This document shows positions 44,817 through 54,568 of a stretch of 64,000 nt of DNA, piece by piece. The stretch comes from Sphingobium sp. 15-1 (GTDB taxonomy: Bacteria; Pseudomonadota; Alphaproteobacteria; Sphingomonadales; Sphingomonadaceae). Below the pieces are notes generated by a model, which made no database searches, had not been told where the DNA came from, and saw nothing but the letters and a program-made list of their open reading frames with translations. Positions within the stretch are counted from its first letter, which is position 1. Every line of letters begins with the position of its first letter. Location: positions 2,832,001-2,896,000 of the forward strand of contig NZ_JABXJG010000001.1 in NCBI RefSeq assembly GCF_013375535.1, written 5' to 3'. The translations under genes were made by a program, and so were the position numbers.

Positions 44817-45356
44817 TCACGCATGATCCCGACCGGGAGGCAGAGCTTCAAAACTGCCGTATAGCCCCTTAAAAAACAGGAGCGGATAACCGGGAGGTCC
44901 TTCCTCCAGATATTCCACAAAACCAATCACGATTTCATGGTCACCTGCATCATGTATTTGCGAAATCTTACAGCCGACCCATGCTAACGCTCCCTCCACT
45001 CGCAGGAAGCCGTCCTGCATCGACAGGTTCAGACCCGCTATCGCTTCGTTGGGCTCTGCACGAAAGATGGACTGGCACAAATCAATATGCTCGATCGCGA
45101 GAACGTTCACGCAGAATTTCCCGGTCTCCCGAATAGATGTCCAACTCCTCGATGCGTTAGACGGCATAAAGGCCACCAAAGGGGGGTCGATGGAAACGGA
45201 GGTGAATGTTCCGACAACCTAAGTAATTGGCCGGCGCATTTCGTCACCAGATATTATAACACAAACGCTGGTTGGATGGTTACCGAGGACACGGCGAAAG
45301 TAACGTTCGTCTATTTTTATATGGGCGATGTGCCCTTCCGGAATTTCCGAACTCAT
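44817..45356 (-). pseudogene. Flavin reductase (HpaC/HsaB type) with internal amber codon
   Basis: From ATG 45356 the frame reads [20 protein letters not shown] to RRPIT, then TAG at codon 46 (45221-45219), then VVGTFTSVSIDPPLVAFMPS through to GSFEALPPGRDHA. Without the stop it would be a normal 179-residue flavin reductase (TFTSVSxDPPLVAF and NVLA blocks). It would supply reduced flavin to an HpaB-type oxygenase such as the one at 52897. It overlaps the aldolase stop as TGATG. It is dead unless the stop is suppressed, reinitiated past, or a sequencing error. Confidence 0.8.
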
Positions 45357-46384
45357 CACGATTTCCTGGCCGTCATATCAAGTGCGACATCGACAATCAT
45401 GTCTTCCTGGCCACCGACCATTTTGCGTTTACCAAGTTCGACCAGAATCGCGCGGGTATCGACGCCATATTCCACACTCGCCTTCTCTGCATGACGCAGG
45501 AAGCTGGAATAAACGCCGGCATAGCCCAACGTCAGCGTTTCGCGGTCAACCCGTACCGGGCGGTCCTGCAGCGGACGCACCAGTTCTTCCGCCGCATCCA
45601 TGAGCGCGTAGAGATCGGTGCCATGGTTCCAACCCATCCGGTCGGCGGCCGCGATGAATACTTCGAGCGGCGCGTTACCCGCTCCCGCGCCCATGCCCGC
45701 CAGCGAGGCATCGACCCGGATCGCGCCGTTCTGCACCGCGACAATGCTGTTGGCGACGCCCAGCGAAAGGTTGTGGTGCGCGTGCACGCCGCGCTGCGTC
45801 TCCGGCTTGAGCACCCGGTCATAGGCCTGGAGCCGCGCGGCATAATCGTCCATCGACATGGCCCCGCCGCTGTCGGTGACATAGACGCAATGCGCGCCAT
45901 AGCTTTCCATCAGCTTGGCCTGGCCGGCGAGCGCGTCGGGCGGCGACATATGGCTCATCATCAGGAAGCCCGACACGTCCATACCAAGCCCGCACGCGTA
46001 TTCGATATGCTGCCTGGCGACATCAGCTTCGGTGCAATGGGTGGCGACCCGCACCGAGCGCACGCCCAGCTCATAGGCATGCTTGAGATCATGAATCGTG
46101 CCGATGCCAGGCAGCAGCAGGGTAGTAAGGACGGCATGTTCGAGCACCTCGGCCACCGCGCCGATCCAGTCCCAATCGGTATGGGCGCCGAAGCCGTAGT
46201 TGAACGAGGAACCCGACAGCCCGTCTCCATGCGCGACTTCGATGGCATCGACTTTCGCCCGGTCAAGCGCCCTGGCGATCGCCTGGACGTGGTCCAACCC
46301 GTACTGGTGGCGGATGGCGTGCATCCCGTCGCGCAGGGTGACATCCTGGATATAGAGCTTGGTGGTGGTCGGATCGAAGCTCAT
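45356..46384 (-). CDS. 4-hydroxy-2-oxovalerate aldolase
   Basis: A 342-residue protein starting [20 protein letters not shown]. The HMGL-like TIM barrel is evident: [16 protein letters not shown] (metal-binding Asp), [20 protein letters not shown], and the His pair in [16 protein letters not shown]. The C-terminal part ([20 protein letters not shown]) contacts the dehydrogenase. It splits 4-hydroxy-2-oxovalerate to pyruvate and acetaldehyde and channels the latter to the gene product at 46381, which it overlaps by 4 bp. Equivalent to BphI/DmpG/HsaF. Confidence 0.93.
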   Translation of the reverse strand: MSFDPTTTKLYIQDVTLRDGMHAIRHQYGLDHVQAIARALDRAKVDAIEVAHGDGLSGSSFNYGFGAHTDWDWIGAVAEVLEHAVLTTLLLPGIGTIHDLKHAYELGVRSVRVATHCTEADVARQHIEYACGLGMDVSGFLMMSHMSPPDALAGQAKLMESYGAHCVYVTDSGGAMSMDDYAARLQAYDRVLKPETQRGVHAHHNLSLGVANSIVAVQNGAIRVDASLAGMGAGAGNAPLEVFIAAADRMGWNHGTDLYALMDAAEELVRPLQDRPVRVDRETLTLGYAGVYSSFLRHAEKASVEYGVDTRAILVELGKRKMVGGQEDMIVDVALDMTARKS

Positions 46385-47325
46385 GCCGCGCTTCCTTCAT
46401 GCATTCTGGCCGCCATGCGTTCGGCGGTCCTGAGCGCCGCCGACGTCATGATGTCGAGATTGCCGGCATAGGCCGGGAGATAGTGGGCCGCGCCCTCCAC
46501 TTCGAGGAAGACGGAGACCTTGAGCCCGGTGAACTCGCCGTTCATCTCGGGAATGCGTAGCGGCTGGTTCGAACCGATATGCTCGAACTGGACCTCCTGC
46601 TTCAGCCGATAGCCGGGAACATAAGTCTGCACCTGGGCGACCATGTCCTTGACCGATTGCGCGATTAACGCCTGATCGCCGTCCTCGCACAGGCAATAGA
46701 CGGTATCGCGCATAATCAGCGGCGGTTCGGCCGGGTTCAGCACGATGATCGCCTTGCCCCGCGTCGCTCCGCCGACATCGACGATTGCCTGGCTGGTGGT
46801 TTCGGTGAACTCGTCGATATTGGCGCGGGTGCCGGGCCCGGCGCTCTTGGACGCGATGGACGCGACGATCTCGCCGTAATGCACTTTGGCGACGCGGTTG
46901 ATCGCATGCACTATAGGAATGGTCGCCTGGCCGCCGCAGGTGACCATGTTGACGTTGGGCGCGTCGAGATTGGCGCTGCCGTTGACGGGCGGGATCGTAT
47001 AGGGGCCGATGGCCGCAGGCGTCAGGTCGATCACGCGCTTGCCCGCCGCGCGCAGCAGCGAATCGTGATGCTTGTGCGCCCCGGCCGACGTCGCATCGAA
47101 CACGATCTCGATCTCAGAAAATTCCGGCATGGCGATCAGGCCTTCCACGCCCCCGGGCGTGATTGGCACGCCCATGCGCCGGGCCCGCTTCAGCCCGTCG
47201 GATTCGGGATCGATGCCCACGAACGCGGCCATCTCTAGCGTGTCGGACAGTCTCATGACCTTGATCATCAGGTCGGTGCCAATATTGCCCGAGCCGATGA
47301 TCGCGACTTTCGTCTTCGTGCCCAT
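46381..47325 (-). CDS. Acetaldehyde dehydrogenase (acylating)
   Basis: 314 residues from ATG 47325 ([20 protein letters not shown]), after ctagga. The NAD site is [12 protein letters not shown], the catalytic Cys is in [16 protein letters not shown], and [18 protein letters not shown] is typical of BphJ/DmpF. It turns acetaldehyde and CoA into acetyl-CoA in complex with the aldolase. It starts 4 bp after the hydratase stop. All motifs are present. Confidence 0.93.
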   Translation of the reverse strand: MGTKTKVAIIGSGNIGTDLMIKVMRLSDTLEMAAFVGIDPESDGLKRARRMGVPITPGGVEGLIAMPEFSEIEIVFDATSAGAHKHHDSLLRAAGKRVIDLTPAAIGPYTIPPVNGSANLDAPNVNMVTCGGQATIPIVHAINRVAKVHYGEIVASIASKSAGPGTRANIDEFTETTSQAIVDVGGATRGKAIIVLNPAEPPLIMRDTVYCLCEDGDQALIAQSVKDMVAQVQTYVPGYRLKQEVQFEHIGSNQPLRIPEMNGEFTGLKVSVFLEVEGAAHYLPAYAGNLDIMTSAALRTAERMAARMHEGSAA

Positions 47326-47329
47326 AATC

Positions 47330-48115
47330 CTAGCTTTCGTAAGTGAAACCGACGGAGCCGAGCCCGCCAATTGTGGCCTTCACGCTGTCGCCCGGCTGCA
47401 GCGCCACCATGGGACCGAGCGCGCCCGTCAGCACGACATCGCCCTTGCGCAGCGGCTCGCCGCGTTCGGCCAGCGTGTTGGCCAGCCAGGTCGCCGCGTT
47501 CAGCGGATGACCGAGGCAGGCCACACCGGCACCGAGCGAGGCCACGGCGCCGTTGACTTCCAGCGCCATGCCGCATGTCCAAAGGTCCAGCCCGGCAAGC
47601 GGCTTGCGGTCCTTGCCAAGAACGAACATCGCGGAAGAACCGTTATCGGCGACGGTGTCGGCGAAGGTGATTTTCCAGTCCGCGATCCGGCTGTCGACGA
47701 TCTCGATGGCTGCAACCACGCTCTCGACCGCCGCCGCAAGCTCCTCGCGGGTAACGGTGTGGGCTGGAAAATCGTCGCCAATGACAAACGCGACCTCGGC
47801 TTCCGCTTTCGGTTGGAGTAGCCTGCCTGATGGCAGTGCATCGCCATCAGGCAATTCCATATCCTCGAACAGGACACCGAAATCCGGCTGATCGACGCCG
47901 AGTTGCTGCTGCACCGCCTTCGCTGTCAGCCCGACCTTGCGCCCGATAATCCGGCGTCCCGCCGCTTCCCAAAAGCGCGTGTTGATAGCCTGGATGGCAT
48001 AGGCTGCTTCTACATCACGGGGATCGAGGTCATCGCGCATCGGGGGAATTGCCTGACCGGCATATGCCTCGCGAAGCCGCGCGGCCAGATCGTTCCAGAT
48101 GGATGTGTTCACCAT
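47330..48115 (-). CDS. 2-hydroxypenta-2,4-dienoate hydratase
   Basis: 261 residues from ATG 48115 ([20 protein letters not shown]), with aggag at ideal spacing; the in-frame GTG at 48121 is too close to it. [45 protein letters not shown] and [16 protein letters not shown] are the fumarylacetoacetase-like hydratase motifs (BphH/DmpE/HsaE type). It adds water to hydroxypentadienoate from meta cleavage. It is the first gene of a four-gene minus-strand operon divergent from the IclR regulator. Confidence 0.92.
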   Translation of the reverse strand: MVNTSIWNDLAARLREAYAGQAIPPMRDDLDPRDVEAAYAIQAINTRFWEAAGRRIIGRKVGLTAKAVQQQLGVDQPDFGVLFEDMELPDGDALPSGRLLQPKAEAEVAFVIGDDFPAHTVTREELAAAVESVVAAIEIVDSRIADWKITFADTVADNGSSAMFVLGKDRKPLAGLDLWTCGMALEVNGAVASLGAGVACLGHPLNAATWLANTLAERGEPLRKGDVVLTGALGPMVALQPGDSVKATIGGLGSVGFTYES

Positions 48116-48201
48116 CGTCACTCCTAAACAAGATATCGCTAGTCGACGTAATAAGGAGTCTGCGCTGGCTCAATCACGCTTTACTCCGTATAACTCACGA
48201 A

Positions 48202-48969
48202 ATGAGACAAGGTACACCCAGGCTAAACTCGCTCGATCGCTCGCTGGACCTCCTCGAGTGCATCATTCTCGATCAAGGGCGCAGACCGGCGCATGAAATC
48301 GGGCGACAGCTCAACCTCAAGCGCGCGACTGTCTACCGTATAGTCAAGTCTCTTGAGGAATTTGGCCAATTGCGCGCGTGTCGACGAGGCCATTATGTCG
48401 CCGGGCCCCGGATTTTACATATGCTGGCATCGGTCGATCCTCATCACATTCATGCGGAAATTGCACGACCACTGATACGGAAACTTGCCAAATCGGTGGG
48501 GCATACCGTCCATCTGGGCGTCCTGGAAGGAGACATGACGACCTACCTGGTCAAGGAAGGGCGTGTCGACGACGGCTTGCTCACCCGCGAAGACATGCAG
48601 CTCGAATCCTATTGTTCCGGCATTGGCAAGGTGCTGCTTGCCTATCTGTCCGAGGCGGACCGGCAACGCTATTTGTCCGGCGGACCTTTCGTGCGCTTGA
48701 CGCAAAATACTATCGTTGATCCGGACGCGCTTCGCGAACATCTGCAAACCGTCAGAGCCTCGGGCTATGCAATCGACGATCGCGAGATCGCTCCCGATCT
48801 TTGCTGCCTGGCTGTCCCCATCTTGCAACCCGATCGCTCCGCTACGCTGGCTCTATCCGTCTCAAGCATCGATCAGCGGAAGTTTGAGAAATCCCACGAC
48901 GCCCTGCTTCGAAAGCTCACGCAAACATCAGAGCAAATTGCGCGGCGTTTATGGGTTGAGACGGTCTGA
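48202..48969 (+). CDS. IclR-family transcriptional regulator
   Basis: 255 residues from ATG 48202 (MRQGTPRLNSLDRSLDLLEC). The winged HTH is RPAHEIGRQLNLKRATVYRI VKSLEEFGQL, and the effector domain has GHTVHLGVLEGDMTTYLVKE and YCSGIGKVLLAYLSE. It is transcribed divergently from the lower-pathway operon, 86 bp apart, so it very probably controls that operon, as IclR proteins often do for aromatic catabolism. The effector is unknown. Confidence 0.88.
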   Translation: MRQGTPRLNSLDRSLDLLECIILDQGRRPAHEIGRQLNLKRATVYRIVKSLEEFGQLRACRRGHYVAGPRILHMLASVDPHHIHAEIARPLIRKLAKSVGHTVHLGVLEGDMTTYLVKEGRVDDGLLTREDMQLESYCSGIGKVLLAYLSEADRQRYLSGGPFVRLTQNTIVDPDALREHLQTVRASGYAIDDREIAPDLCCLAVPILQPDRSATLALSVSSIDQRKFEKSHDALLRKLTQTSEQIARRLWVETV

Positions 48970-49219
48970 GTCCCGCATTCGATGGGGAAAGCTGAAAGCG
49001 GCTTTGAGCGGACTATCATCGGGTGACATTGCCTCTTGCTAAGGGCGCCATCCAGATGCTGGCGGGCGCCCATGGATTGACAATCTATCGATTCAGATGG
49101 ATGTTATCGATAAATCGACATGCCGGGTCGGATCAGCAAGATCGCACGCCAGCATGGATCAAGACAGTGATGCGAAAATCGCGCGCTGCGCATGCAAGTG
49201 GAGAGGGAGTTTCGGTTTC

Positions 49220-49978
49220 ATGGCCGATGATGTTGCGTTCGGTATTACTTCAGGCCGGGCTGATAGAAATGGCATCCGGTTGCCGGGCCGTATCGTGGCC
49301 GAGGTGGACGCCAAGACGCTTTCCGAGCGGACATATGAACAGATCCGAGCCGACATTCAGTCCGGGATGCTTGCGCCTGGCTCGAAACTGTCCACCATAG
49401 CGCTCAAGAACAAATATGGCACAAGTCTGAGCACTGTTCGCGAGGCGCTCACCCAGCTTGCGGGAAATGCGCTCGTAACGCAGGAAGGCCGGAAGGGGTT
49501 TCGAGTAGCGCCGGTCTCGCAGGACGATCTTCAGGATCTGATCTTCATTCGCAAGTTGCTCGAAGGCGCGGCCATTGCCCGCTCGATCAGCTTCGGCGGC
49601 GACGCATGGGAAAGCGCGGTTGTCGGCGCCTATCACGAGCTTCAGCATGTCGAAAAGCGTCTCGCGGCGGCGATCGCGCGGGACGGCGAGGAAGAAATTT
49701 CTCGTCTGGACTCGATCTGGGACGAAAAGAACGACCAATTCCACATGGCCGTTGTTTCGGCGTGTGAATCGCCTCGTCTTCTCCAGCTATATCGGGATCT
49801 TTACGAACACACCGCCCGATACAGGCGGGTGACGTTCAAGCGTGCGGCCCCTGTCCTCAGAACGGTTGATGAGGAGCACAAGAATATCTTCGAAGCGGTC
49901 ATCGCGAGAAATATCGAGAAGGCGCAAGCCTTTTCGGCCGAACATCTGGAAGGAATACTGAGCTATTTCACGAAATGA
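49220..49978 (+). CDS. GntR-family regulator (FCD subfamily)
   Basis: 252 residues from ATG 49220 (MADDVAFGITSGRADRNGIR), with gagaggga upstream. The GntR wHTH is RTYEQIRADIQSGMLAPGSK followed by LSTVREALTQLAGNALVTQE, and the FCD domain has IFIRKLLEGAAIARSI, a metal-binding DEKNDQFHMAVVSACESPRL and the later EEHKNIFEAVIARN. It probably regulates the gene right after it, now cut by the IS. 48970-49219 has no gene. Confidence 0.87.
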   Translation: MADDVAFGITSGRADRNGIRLPGRIVAEVDAKTLSERTYEQIRADIQSGMLAPGSKLSTIALKNKYGTSLSTVREALTQLAGNALVTQEGRKGFRVAPVSQDDLQDLIFIRKLLEGAAIARSISFGGDAWESAVVGAYHELQHVEKRLAAAIARDGEEEISRLDSIWDEKNDQFHMAVVSACESPRLLQLYRDLYEHTARYRRVTFKRAAPVLRTVDEEHKNIFEAVIARNIEKAQAFSAEHLEGILSYFTK

Positions 49979-50025
49979 GATTGAGTGAATTACAACAGGA
50001 GGGTGAGAGGATCACGCAGGGACCA

Positions 50026-50070
50026 TGAGTCTACAGGAGACAATCACTACCAGGAATGTTGTTATCGAAG
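50026..50070 (+). pseudogene. 5' stub of a gene cut off by the IS
   Basis: ATG 50026 opens MSLQETITTRNVVIE, after which the IS left end interrupts it. Read into the IS the frame ends by chance. The spacing from the GntR gene and the open frame suggest a real gene whose remainder was deleted. The pattern ET...N.V.I resembles the beginning of the FAD monooxygenase at 62182 but is not the same sequence. Confidence 0.45.
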
Positions 50071-50114
50071 TGTTCCGCGTCAGCACCAATGGCACAGATT
50101 TGAGGTTGTGATTT

Positions 50115-50175
50115 AAGGAGGGTTGGGGCTTCGTCGTAGTGACGAAGGAACGAAGATGAAGCCCCAACCCTCCTT
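50115..50175 (+). promoter_or_regulatory. 18-bp perfect inverted repeat over the transposase start
   Basis: Arms 50115-50132 (aaggagggttggggcttc) and 50158-50175 are exact complements. The orfA ATG (50156-50158) and its ribosome site lie at the stem foot and in the loop. In read-through mRNA from outside the IS this hairpin could mask the start, a known way for IS elements to avoid activation. Confidence 0.6.
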
Positions 50176-50542
50176 GAAAAAATCGCCGGTGAAGGCCCCT
50201 GCTGAGCGGGTGGTGAAGGACATCCGGCGGCAGACCCGGCGGCACTTCTCGGCCGAAGACAAGATCCGGATCGTGCTTGATGGGCTGCGCGGCGAGGACA
50301 GTATTGCCGAGCTGTGCCGCAAGGAAGGCATCGCGCAGAGCCTGTACTACACTTGGTCGAAGGAGTTCATGGAAGCGGGCAAGCGCCGCCTGGCCGGCGA
50401 CACCGCCCGGGCAGCGACCACCGGTGAAGTGCAGGACCTTCGCCGCGAGGCGCGCGCTTTGAAGGAATGCGTGGCCGACCTGACGCTGGAAAACCGTCTG
50501 CTCAAAAAAAGCATGATCGCGGATGGGGGCGACGACGAATGA
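50156..50542 (+). CDS. IS3-family transposase OrfA
   Basis: 128 residues from ATG 50156 (MKPQPSLKKSPVKAPAERVV). The HTH RRHFSAEDKIRIVLDGLRGE followed by SIAELCRKEGIAQSLYYTWS binds the IS ends, and a leucine-zipper-like coiled coil follows (EVQDLRREARALKECVADLT). A run of seven A at 50504-50510 lies near its end, a likely site for -1 slippage into orfB. Its stop overlaps the orfB ATG (ATGA). Confidence 0.87.
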   Translation: MKPQPSLKKSPVKAPAERVVKDIRRQTRRHFSAEDKIRIVLDGLRGEDSIAELCRKEGIAQSLYYTWSKEFMEAGKRRLAGDTARAATTGEVQDLRREARALKECVADLTLENRLLKKSMIADGGDDE

Positions 50543-51519
50543 GGTATCCCGCATCGGAAAAGCTCGAGATCATCCGGATCGTCGAGCAGTCGCATCTGCC
50601 CGCCAAGCGCACACTGGACAAGCTCGGCATCGCCCGCCGGACGTTCTACCGCTGGTACGATCGCTACCTTGCAGGCGGCCCGGAGGCCCTGGAGGATCGA
50701 CCCTCGGCCCCGAGCCGGGTGTGGAACCGGATCGCGCCCGAAGTGCAGGACCAGATCGTCGAGATGGCGCTGGATTACAGCGAGCTGTCACCGCGTGAGC
50801 TGGCGGTGCGCTTCACCGACGAGAAGCACTACTTCGTGTCCGAAGCCACGGTTTACCGCCTGTTGAAGGCCCATGACCTGATCACCAGCCCGGCCTATGT
50901 CGTGATCAGGGCCGCCGATCAGTTCCACACCAAGACCACCCGGGTGAACGAGATGTGGCAAACAGACTTCACCTACTTCAAGATCATCGGGTGGGGCTGG
51001 ATGTACCTGTCGACGGTGCTCGACGACTTCTCGCGTTACATCATCGCCTGGAAGCTGTGCACCAACATGCGCGCAGAGGATGTGACCGACACGCTGGACC
51101 TCGCGCTCGCGGCTTCCGGCTGCGACAGCGCCAAGGTGCTGCACAAGCCCAGGCTACTGTCGGATAACGGCCCCAGCTACATCGCGGGCGAGCTGGCGGA
51201 ATACATCGAGGCCCGGAACATGAGCCACGTGCGCGGCGCCCCGATGCATCCGCAAACACAGGGCAAGATCGAGCGCTGGCACCAGACCCTGAAGAACCGC
51301 ATCCTGCTGGAAAACTACTTCCTGCCCGGTGACCTCGAGGCCCAGATCGAGGCCTTCGTCGAGCACTACAACCATCACCGTTACCACGAGAGCCTGAACA
51401 ACGTGACGCCCGCCGACGCCTACTTCGGCAGGGCGCCGGCCATCATCGAACGACGAGAAAGGATCAAGCGACAGACCATCGAACATCGGCGCTTGCAGCA
51501 CCGCAAGCTTGCCGCCTAA
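50539..51519 (+). CDS. IS3-family transposase OrfB (DDE integrase core)
   Basis: 326 residues from ATG 50539 (MRYPASEKLEIIRIVEQSHL); the frame is open back to 50467, which allows an OrfAB fusion by -1 frameshift. The catalytic DDE residues are seen in MWQTDFTYFK, LLSDNGPSYIAGELAE and HPQTQGKIERWHQTLKNR. HHRYHESLNNVTPADAYFGR is the usual end. Intact, so the IS is probably active. Confidence 0.9.
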   Translation: MRYPASEKLEIIRIVEQSHLPAKRTLDKLGIARRTFYRWYDRYLAGGPEALEDRPSAPSRVWNRIAPEVQDQIVEMALDYSELSPRELAVRFTDEKHYFVSEATVYRLLKAHDLITSPAYVVIRAADQFHTKTTRVNEMWQTDFTYFKIIGWGWMYLSTVLDDFSRYIIAWKLCTNMRAEDVTDTLDLALAASGCDSAKVLHKPRLLSDNGPSYIAGELAEYIEARNMSHVRGAPMHPQTQGKIERWHQTLKNRILLENYFLPGDLEAQIEAFVEHYNHHRYHESLNNVTPADAYFGRAPAIIERRERIKRQTIEHRRLQHRKLAA

Positions 51520-51593
51520 CATCAACCCCCAGACGAGGCCCGCACTCCGCTAATTTACGCCGCGAGATGCGCCAAATGTTCTGACGACGGACA

Positions 51594-52732
51594 ACGGCTT
51601 CGAGCCAACTGTCGTCGAACGCTCGCCTGGCCCACGCAAGGGCGGCTTTGCAATAGATCTTCGCGGTGCGGCGGTCGAGGTGGCCGATCGCATGGGCATA
51701 TTGGAAGCCTGTCGCAAGGCGGCGGTCAACATGCGCGAGATCCGACGGTACAATGCCGAAGGTGAGGTCATCTGGCAGACCGACGGAAACTTCGGAGCGG
51801 GCGAAGGTGTCGCTGGCGACGTCGAGGTGCTGCGGGACGACCTGACCGACATGCTTCAGGAAAGCGCCTGTGAAGGCGTGGAATATATCTTTGGAGATTC
51901 GATCACCTCGATCACCCAGGACGACGACGGCGTTGATGTGACGTTCGCGCATGGCGCCCCCCGCCGCTTCGATCTGGTGATCGGTGCGGATGGGCTACAT
52001 TCCAAGGTTCGCGAGCTTACATTTGGTCCTGCAAATCAGTTCAAGCGACCGCTGGGGCTCTATGCCGGAATTTTCACGATCCCCAATACGCTGAAGCTCG
52101 ACCGTCAATGGCTGATGCGTCAGATGCCCGGAAAGATGATCAGCAACATCGACTATGGCCCGGGCAAGCTCACGCGCGGCCTATTGGTATTTTCATCGCC
52201 ACCGCTGGATTTCGACAGAGGCGACCTGGAAGAGCAGAAGGAAATCCTCGCCAAAGCGTTTGATGGCGATACAAGCTGGGGCGTGCAGACTCTGCTCGAT
52301 GGGCTCCGCATCAGCACCGACCTGTACTTCGACGAGGTCACGCAGATACACATGCCGCGCTGGTCAAATGGGCGCGTCGCCCTGATCGGCGATGCCGGAT
52401 ACGCGCCTACATTGCTGACCGGGCAGGGAACGAGTCTCGCGGTTGTCGGCGCCTACGTGTTGGCCGGGGAACTCAAGGCGGCGGGCGGGGACTACCAAAT
52501 CGCTTTCGCGCGCTATGAGGAAGAAGCACGGCCATATGCCGAGCAGAACCAACGGATATTGACCGATTGTCCCGAAATGTCGGTACCCGACACGAAAGAG
52601 GAAGTCGACAGGAGGGAAGAGCGTTTTCGCCTCCTGCAGGATGATCCGAATGCCGTAGACGACGACTCTGCCGGTATCTTTATCCAGTCTGCGGCAAATT
52701 TCATTCAATTGAAGGATTACGAGAAATCGTAA
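51594..52732 (+). pseudogene. FAD-dependent monooxygenase, 5'-truncated copy
   Basis: Identical to codons 34-412 of the intact gene at 62182 but lacking the first 33 codons, which hold the FAD-binding GAGSAG motif. The later DG (VIGADGLHSKVR) and GD (RVALIGDAGYAP) motifs remain. The IS right end is fused at its 5' side. An internal ATG at 51680 could start a shorter protein, but without the dinucleotide site it should not bind FAD. Confidence 0.85.
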
Positions 52733-53315
52733 CAAGCACGCGGGGTTAGTTTTCCTGATCCGCGCAATATCGCATGAAACATACGTGGTGGGTTCTAATG
52801 ACTTTCGGACGACCGGAAGTCACTTACCGACGGATGACTCGCGGCCGGCCTTGAGGATTTTCAAACAAGCTTTTCAAATAGAAAGAGGACTTAATCATGG
52901 GTATTAAAACTGGGGATGACTACAGGGCTTCGCTGCGTGATGATCGACAGCTGTTTATCGACGGGAAGTTAATCACGGATGTGACCGAATATGGCCCTTT
53001 GAAAGGTGTGATCAGCACTATCGCAGGCATCTACGATCAGCAGAATGATCCGTCATTCAAGGAGATGCTGACTTTCAGGTCGCCTTCCACGGGAGACGTG
53101 GTGAGCAAGACCTATCTGGAGGCGAGGACCAAGGAGGAGTTCGAGCAGCTGGCGGCCTGCTACCATGTGCGTGCCCAGACCACCTTCGGCCTGATGGGGC
53201 GATTGACCGATTTCATGTCGGCCTACCTTATGGACCAAGTTTGTGCGTTGCGCGTACTAGGCAAGGATGAGGCGGCCGACAAGGCCCAGAAGATCATCGA
53301 CAATTGCCGGGAGAA
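51594..53315 (+). repeat. Long direct repeat, left copy
   Basis: Matches 62279-64000 base for base wherever I compared it (offset 10,685), including the intergenic part 52736-52896. It covers the monooxygenase from codon 33 onward and the first 419 bp of the HpaB-type gene; the true right end of the repeat is outside the window. Confidence 0.9.
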
Positions 53316-54354
53316 TGACCTTCAGGTCACCCACGCACTCATCGATCCCCAGACAGACCGATCGAGGGATGACGCGCCCAGCGAAGCCGTTCGGGTCGTG
53401 GAGCGTCGGGCCGATGGTGTGGTGGTAAGCGGCTGCCGCCTGCTTTCGACGCTCGCCCCTGTCGCAAACGAATGCTATATTGGCCCCTATTTTCCGCGCA
53501 AAGCGGGAGAGGAAGACTTCGTTCTTGCCTTCCAGTTGCCCATGAACGCACCGGGCCTCTCGATCCTGGCGCGCCAAACCTATGATAACGGCCAGAATTC
53601 CTTCGACCGTCCCTTGACCAGCCGCTTCGACGAGGGGGACGCCATCCTCGTCTTCGACAAGGTTTTCGTCCCGAACGATCGCCTGATCGTCAACGGTGAT
53701 TTGGAAGCCTATAACGGGATCATGCAGTTCGGCGCTGGCTATATGGTGATCCAGGCTTGTACGCGTTCGACTATGAAGACGCGTTTCCTGACCGGGATGG
53801 CAACGGCCGTCGCACGCATGAACAAGCGCGACAAGACGCCCAAATTCCAGGCTGCCATCGGCGAGCTTGTCGGTTGGGTCAACATCGCCGAAGGTATCCG
53901 AACCGCGAGCATCGTCGATGCCCAAAAGCGCATCGAGGCATTTGCTAAGGGCGAGAAAATAGCTGCGGGTGACGGCCTGTCCAGTCCGGTTTTTCAGACC
54001 GTTTCGGGCTTCGCGGCGCTCAATTTCCTGTTTCCCTATATCAATACCAAGGCGGTAGACGTCCTGCGATTGGCTGCGGGATCGGGCGTCCTGGCCCCGA
54101 CCGAGGCCGACTATGACCGGCCGGAGGTGGGATCGATGATGGATCGCTACCTCATAGCGGAAGGCTTCGATTCCAAGGAGCGCCTGAAATTGCTGAAAAT
54201 GGCCTGGGACATGACGGGCACCGAATTCGGTTCCCGGCAGGGCTTGTACGAGCGCCTCTACTCGGGCGATCCGGAGCGTAATGCCATTAACTGGTTCAAA
54301 AATCCGAGCACGGGGGAGTGCGCCTCGCTGATAGACAAGTTTTTCCAGATGTGA
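52897..54354 (+). CDS. HpaB-family flavin-dependent aromatic hydroxylase (oxygenase component)
   Basis: 485 residues starting MGIKTGDDYRASLRDDRQLF, with gagga upstream. The DGKLITDVTEYG start, the THALIDPQTDRSR segment, VVERRADGVVVSGCRLLSTL and NEFD-like FDEGDAILVFDKVFVPNDR match the 4-hydroxyphenylacetate 3-hydroxylase family. It uses FADH2 from a separate reductase (see 44817) to hydroxylate phenols ortho to OH. It is 164 bp after the truncated monooxygenase. The native substrate is unknown. Confidence 0.88.
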   Translation: MGIKTGDDYRASLRDDRQLFIDGKLITDVTEYGPLKGVISTIAGIYDQQNDPSFKEMLTFRSPSTGDVVSKTYLEARTKEEFEQLAACYHVRAQTTFGLMGRLTDFMSAYLMDQVCALRVLGKDEAADKAQKIIDNCRENDLQVTHALIDPQTDRSRDDAPSEAVRVVERRADGVVVSGCRLLSTLAPVANECYIGPYFPRKAGEEDFVLAFQLPMNAPGLSILARQTYDNGQNSFDRPLTSRFDEGDAILVFDKVFVPNDRLIVNGDLEAYNGIMQFGAGYMVIQACTRSTMKTRFLTGMATAVARMNKRDKTPKFQAAIGELVGWVNIAEGIRTASIVDAQKRIEAFAKGEKIAAGDGLSSPVFQTVSGFAALNFLFPYINTKAVDVLRLAAGSGVLAPTEADYDRPEVGSMMDRYLIAEGFDSKERLKLLKMAWDMTGTEFGSRQGLYERLYSGDPERNAINWFKNPSTGECASLIDKFFQM

Positions 54355-54360
54355 GGAAGC

Positions 54361-54401
54361 TGCGGCCGACCCGCTCTCCGGCGGATTGGGGGTCGGCCGC
54401 A
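54361..54401 (+). terminator. Strong hairpin after the HpaB-type gene
   Basis: tgcggccgaccc (54361-54372) and gggtcggccgca (54390-54401) are exact complements, 6 bp after the stop. There is no T-tract, so it may need Rho or act as a bidirectional stop with the convergent TetR gene. 54402-54568 has no gene. Confidence 0.6.
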
Positions 54402-54568
54402 CCGCTTCGGCGCAAGTCGAAGCGGCATTTCGGCTTCATTCGCGGCGGTGTCTTGAGCCACTAAAGAGGTGGGAAACCGTAATACAACGCGGCGTTCGAC
54501 ACACCGTTAACTTGACACCTTTTAGCGAAATCCTGCGCGCACGCGGAGGCTGATCGCGGTGGCGGCTG

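Larger units (their letters stand above)
50071..51593 (+). mobile_element. IS3-family insertion sequence, about 1.52 kb
   Basis: The ends are imperfect inverted repeats: left tgttccgcgtcagcaccaat, right (complement) tgtccgtcgtcagaacattt, both beginning with TG. Two overlapping transposase frames lie within. Flanks gaag (left) and acgg (right) show no target duplication, which suggests that an adjacent deletion or recombination followed insertion. On the right it abuts a monooxygenase gene missing 33 codons. Confidence 0.85.

Noticed and set aside
45272-46471. 399-codon plus-strand frame opposite the aldolase
   Set aside because: Shadow of a strongly conserved enzyme gene.
52736-52896. A sigma-54 promoter for the HpaB-type gene itself
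   Set aside because: No GG-N10-GC element of acceptable quality in the spacer; the gene is more likely read from upstream.
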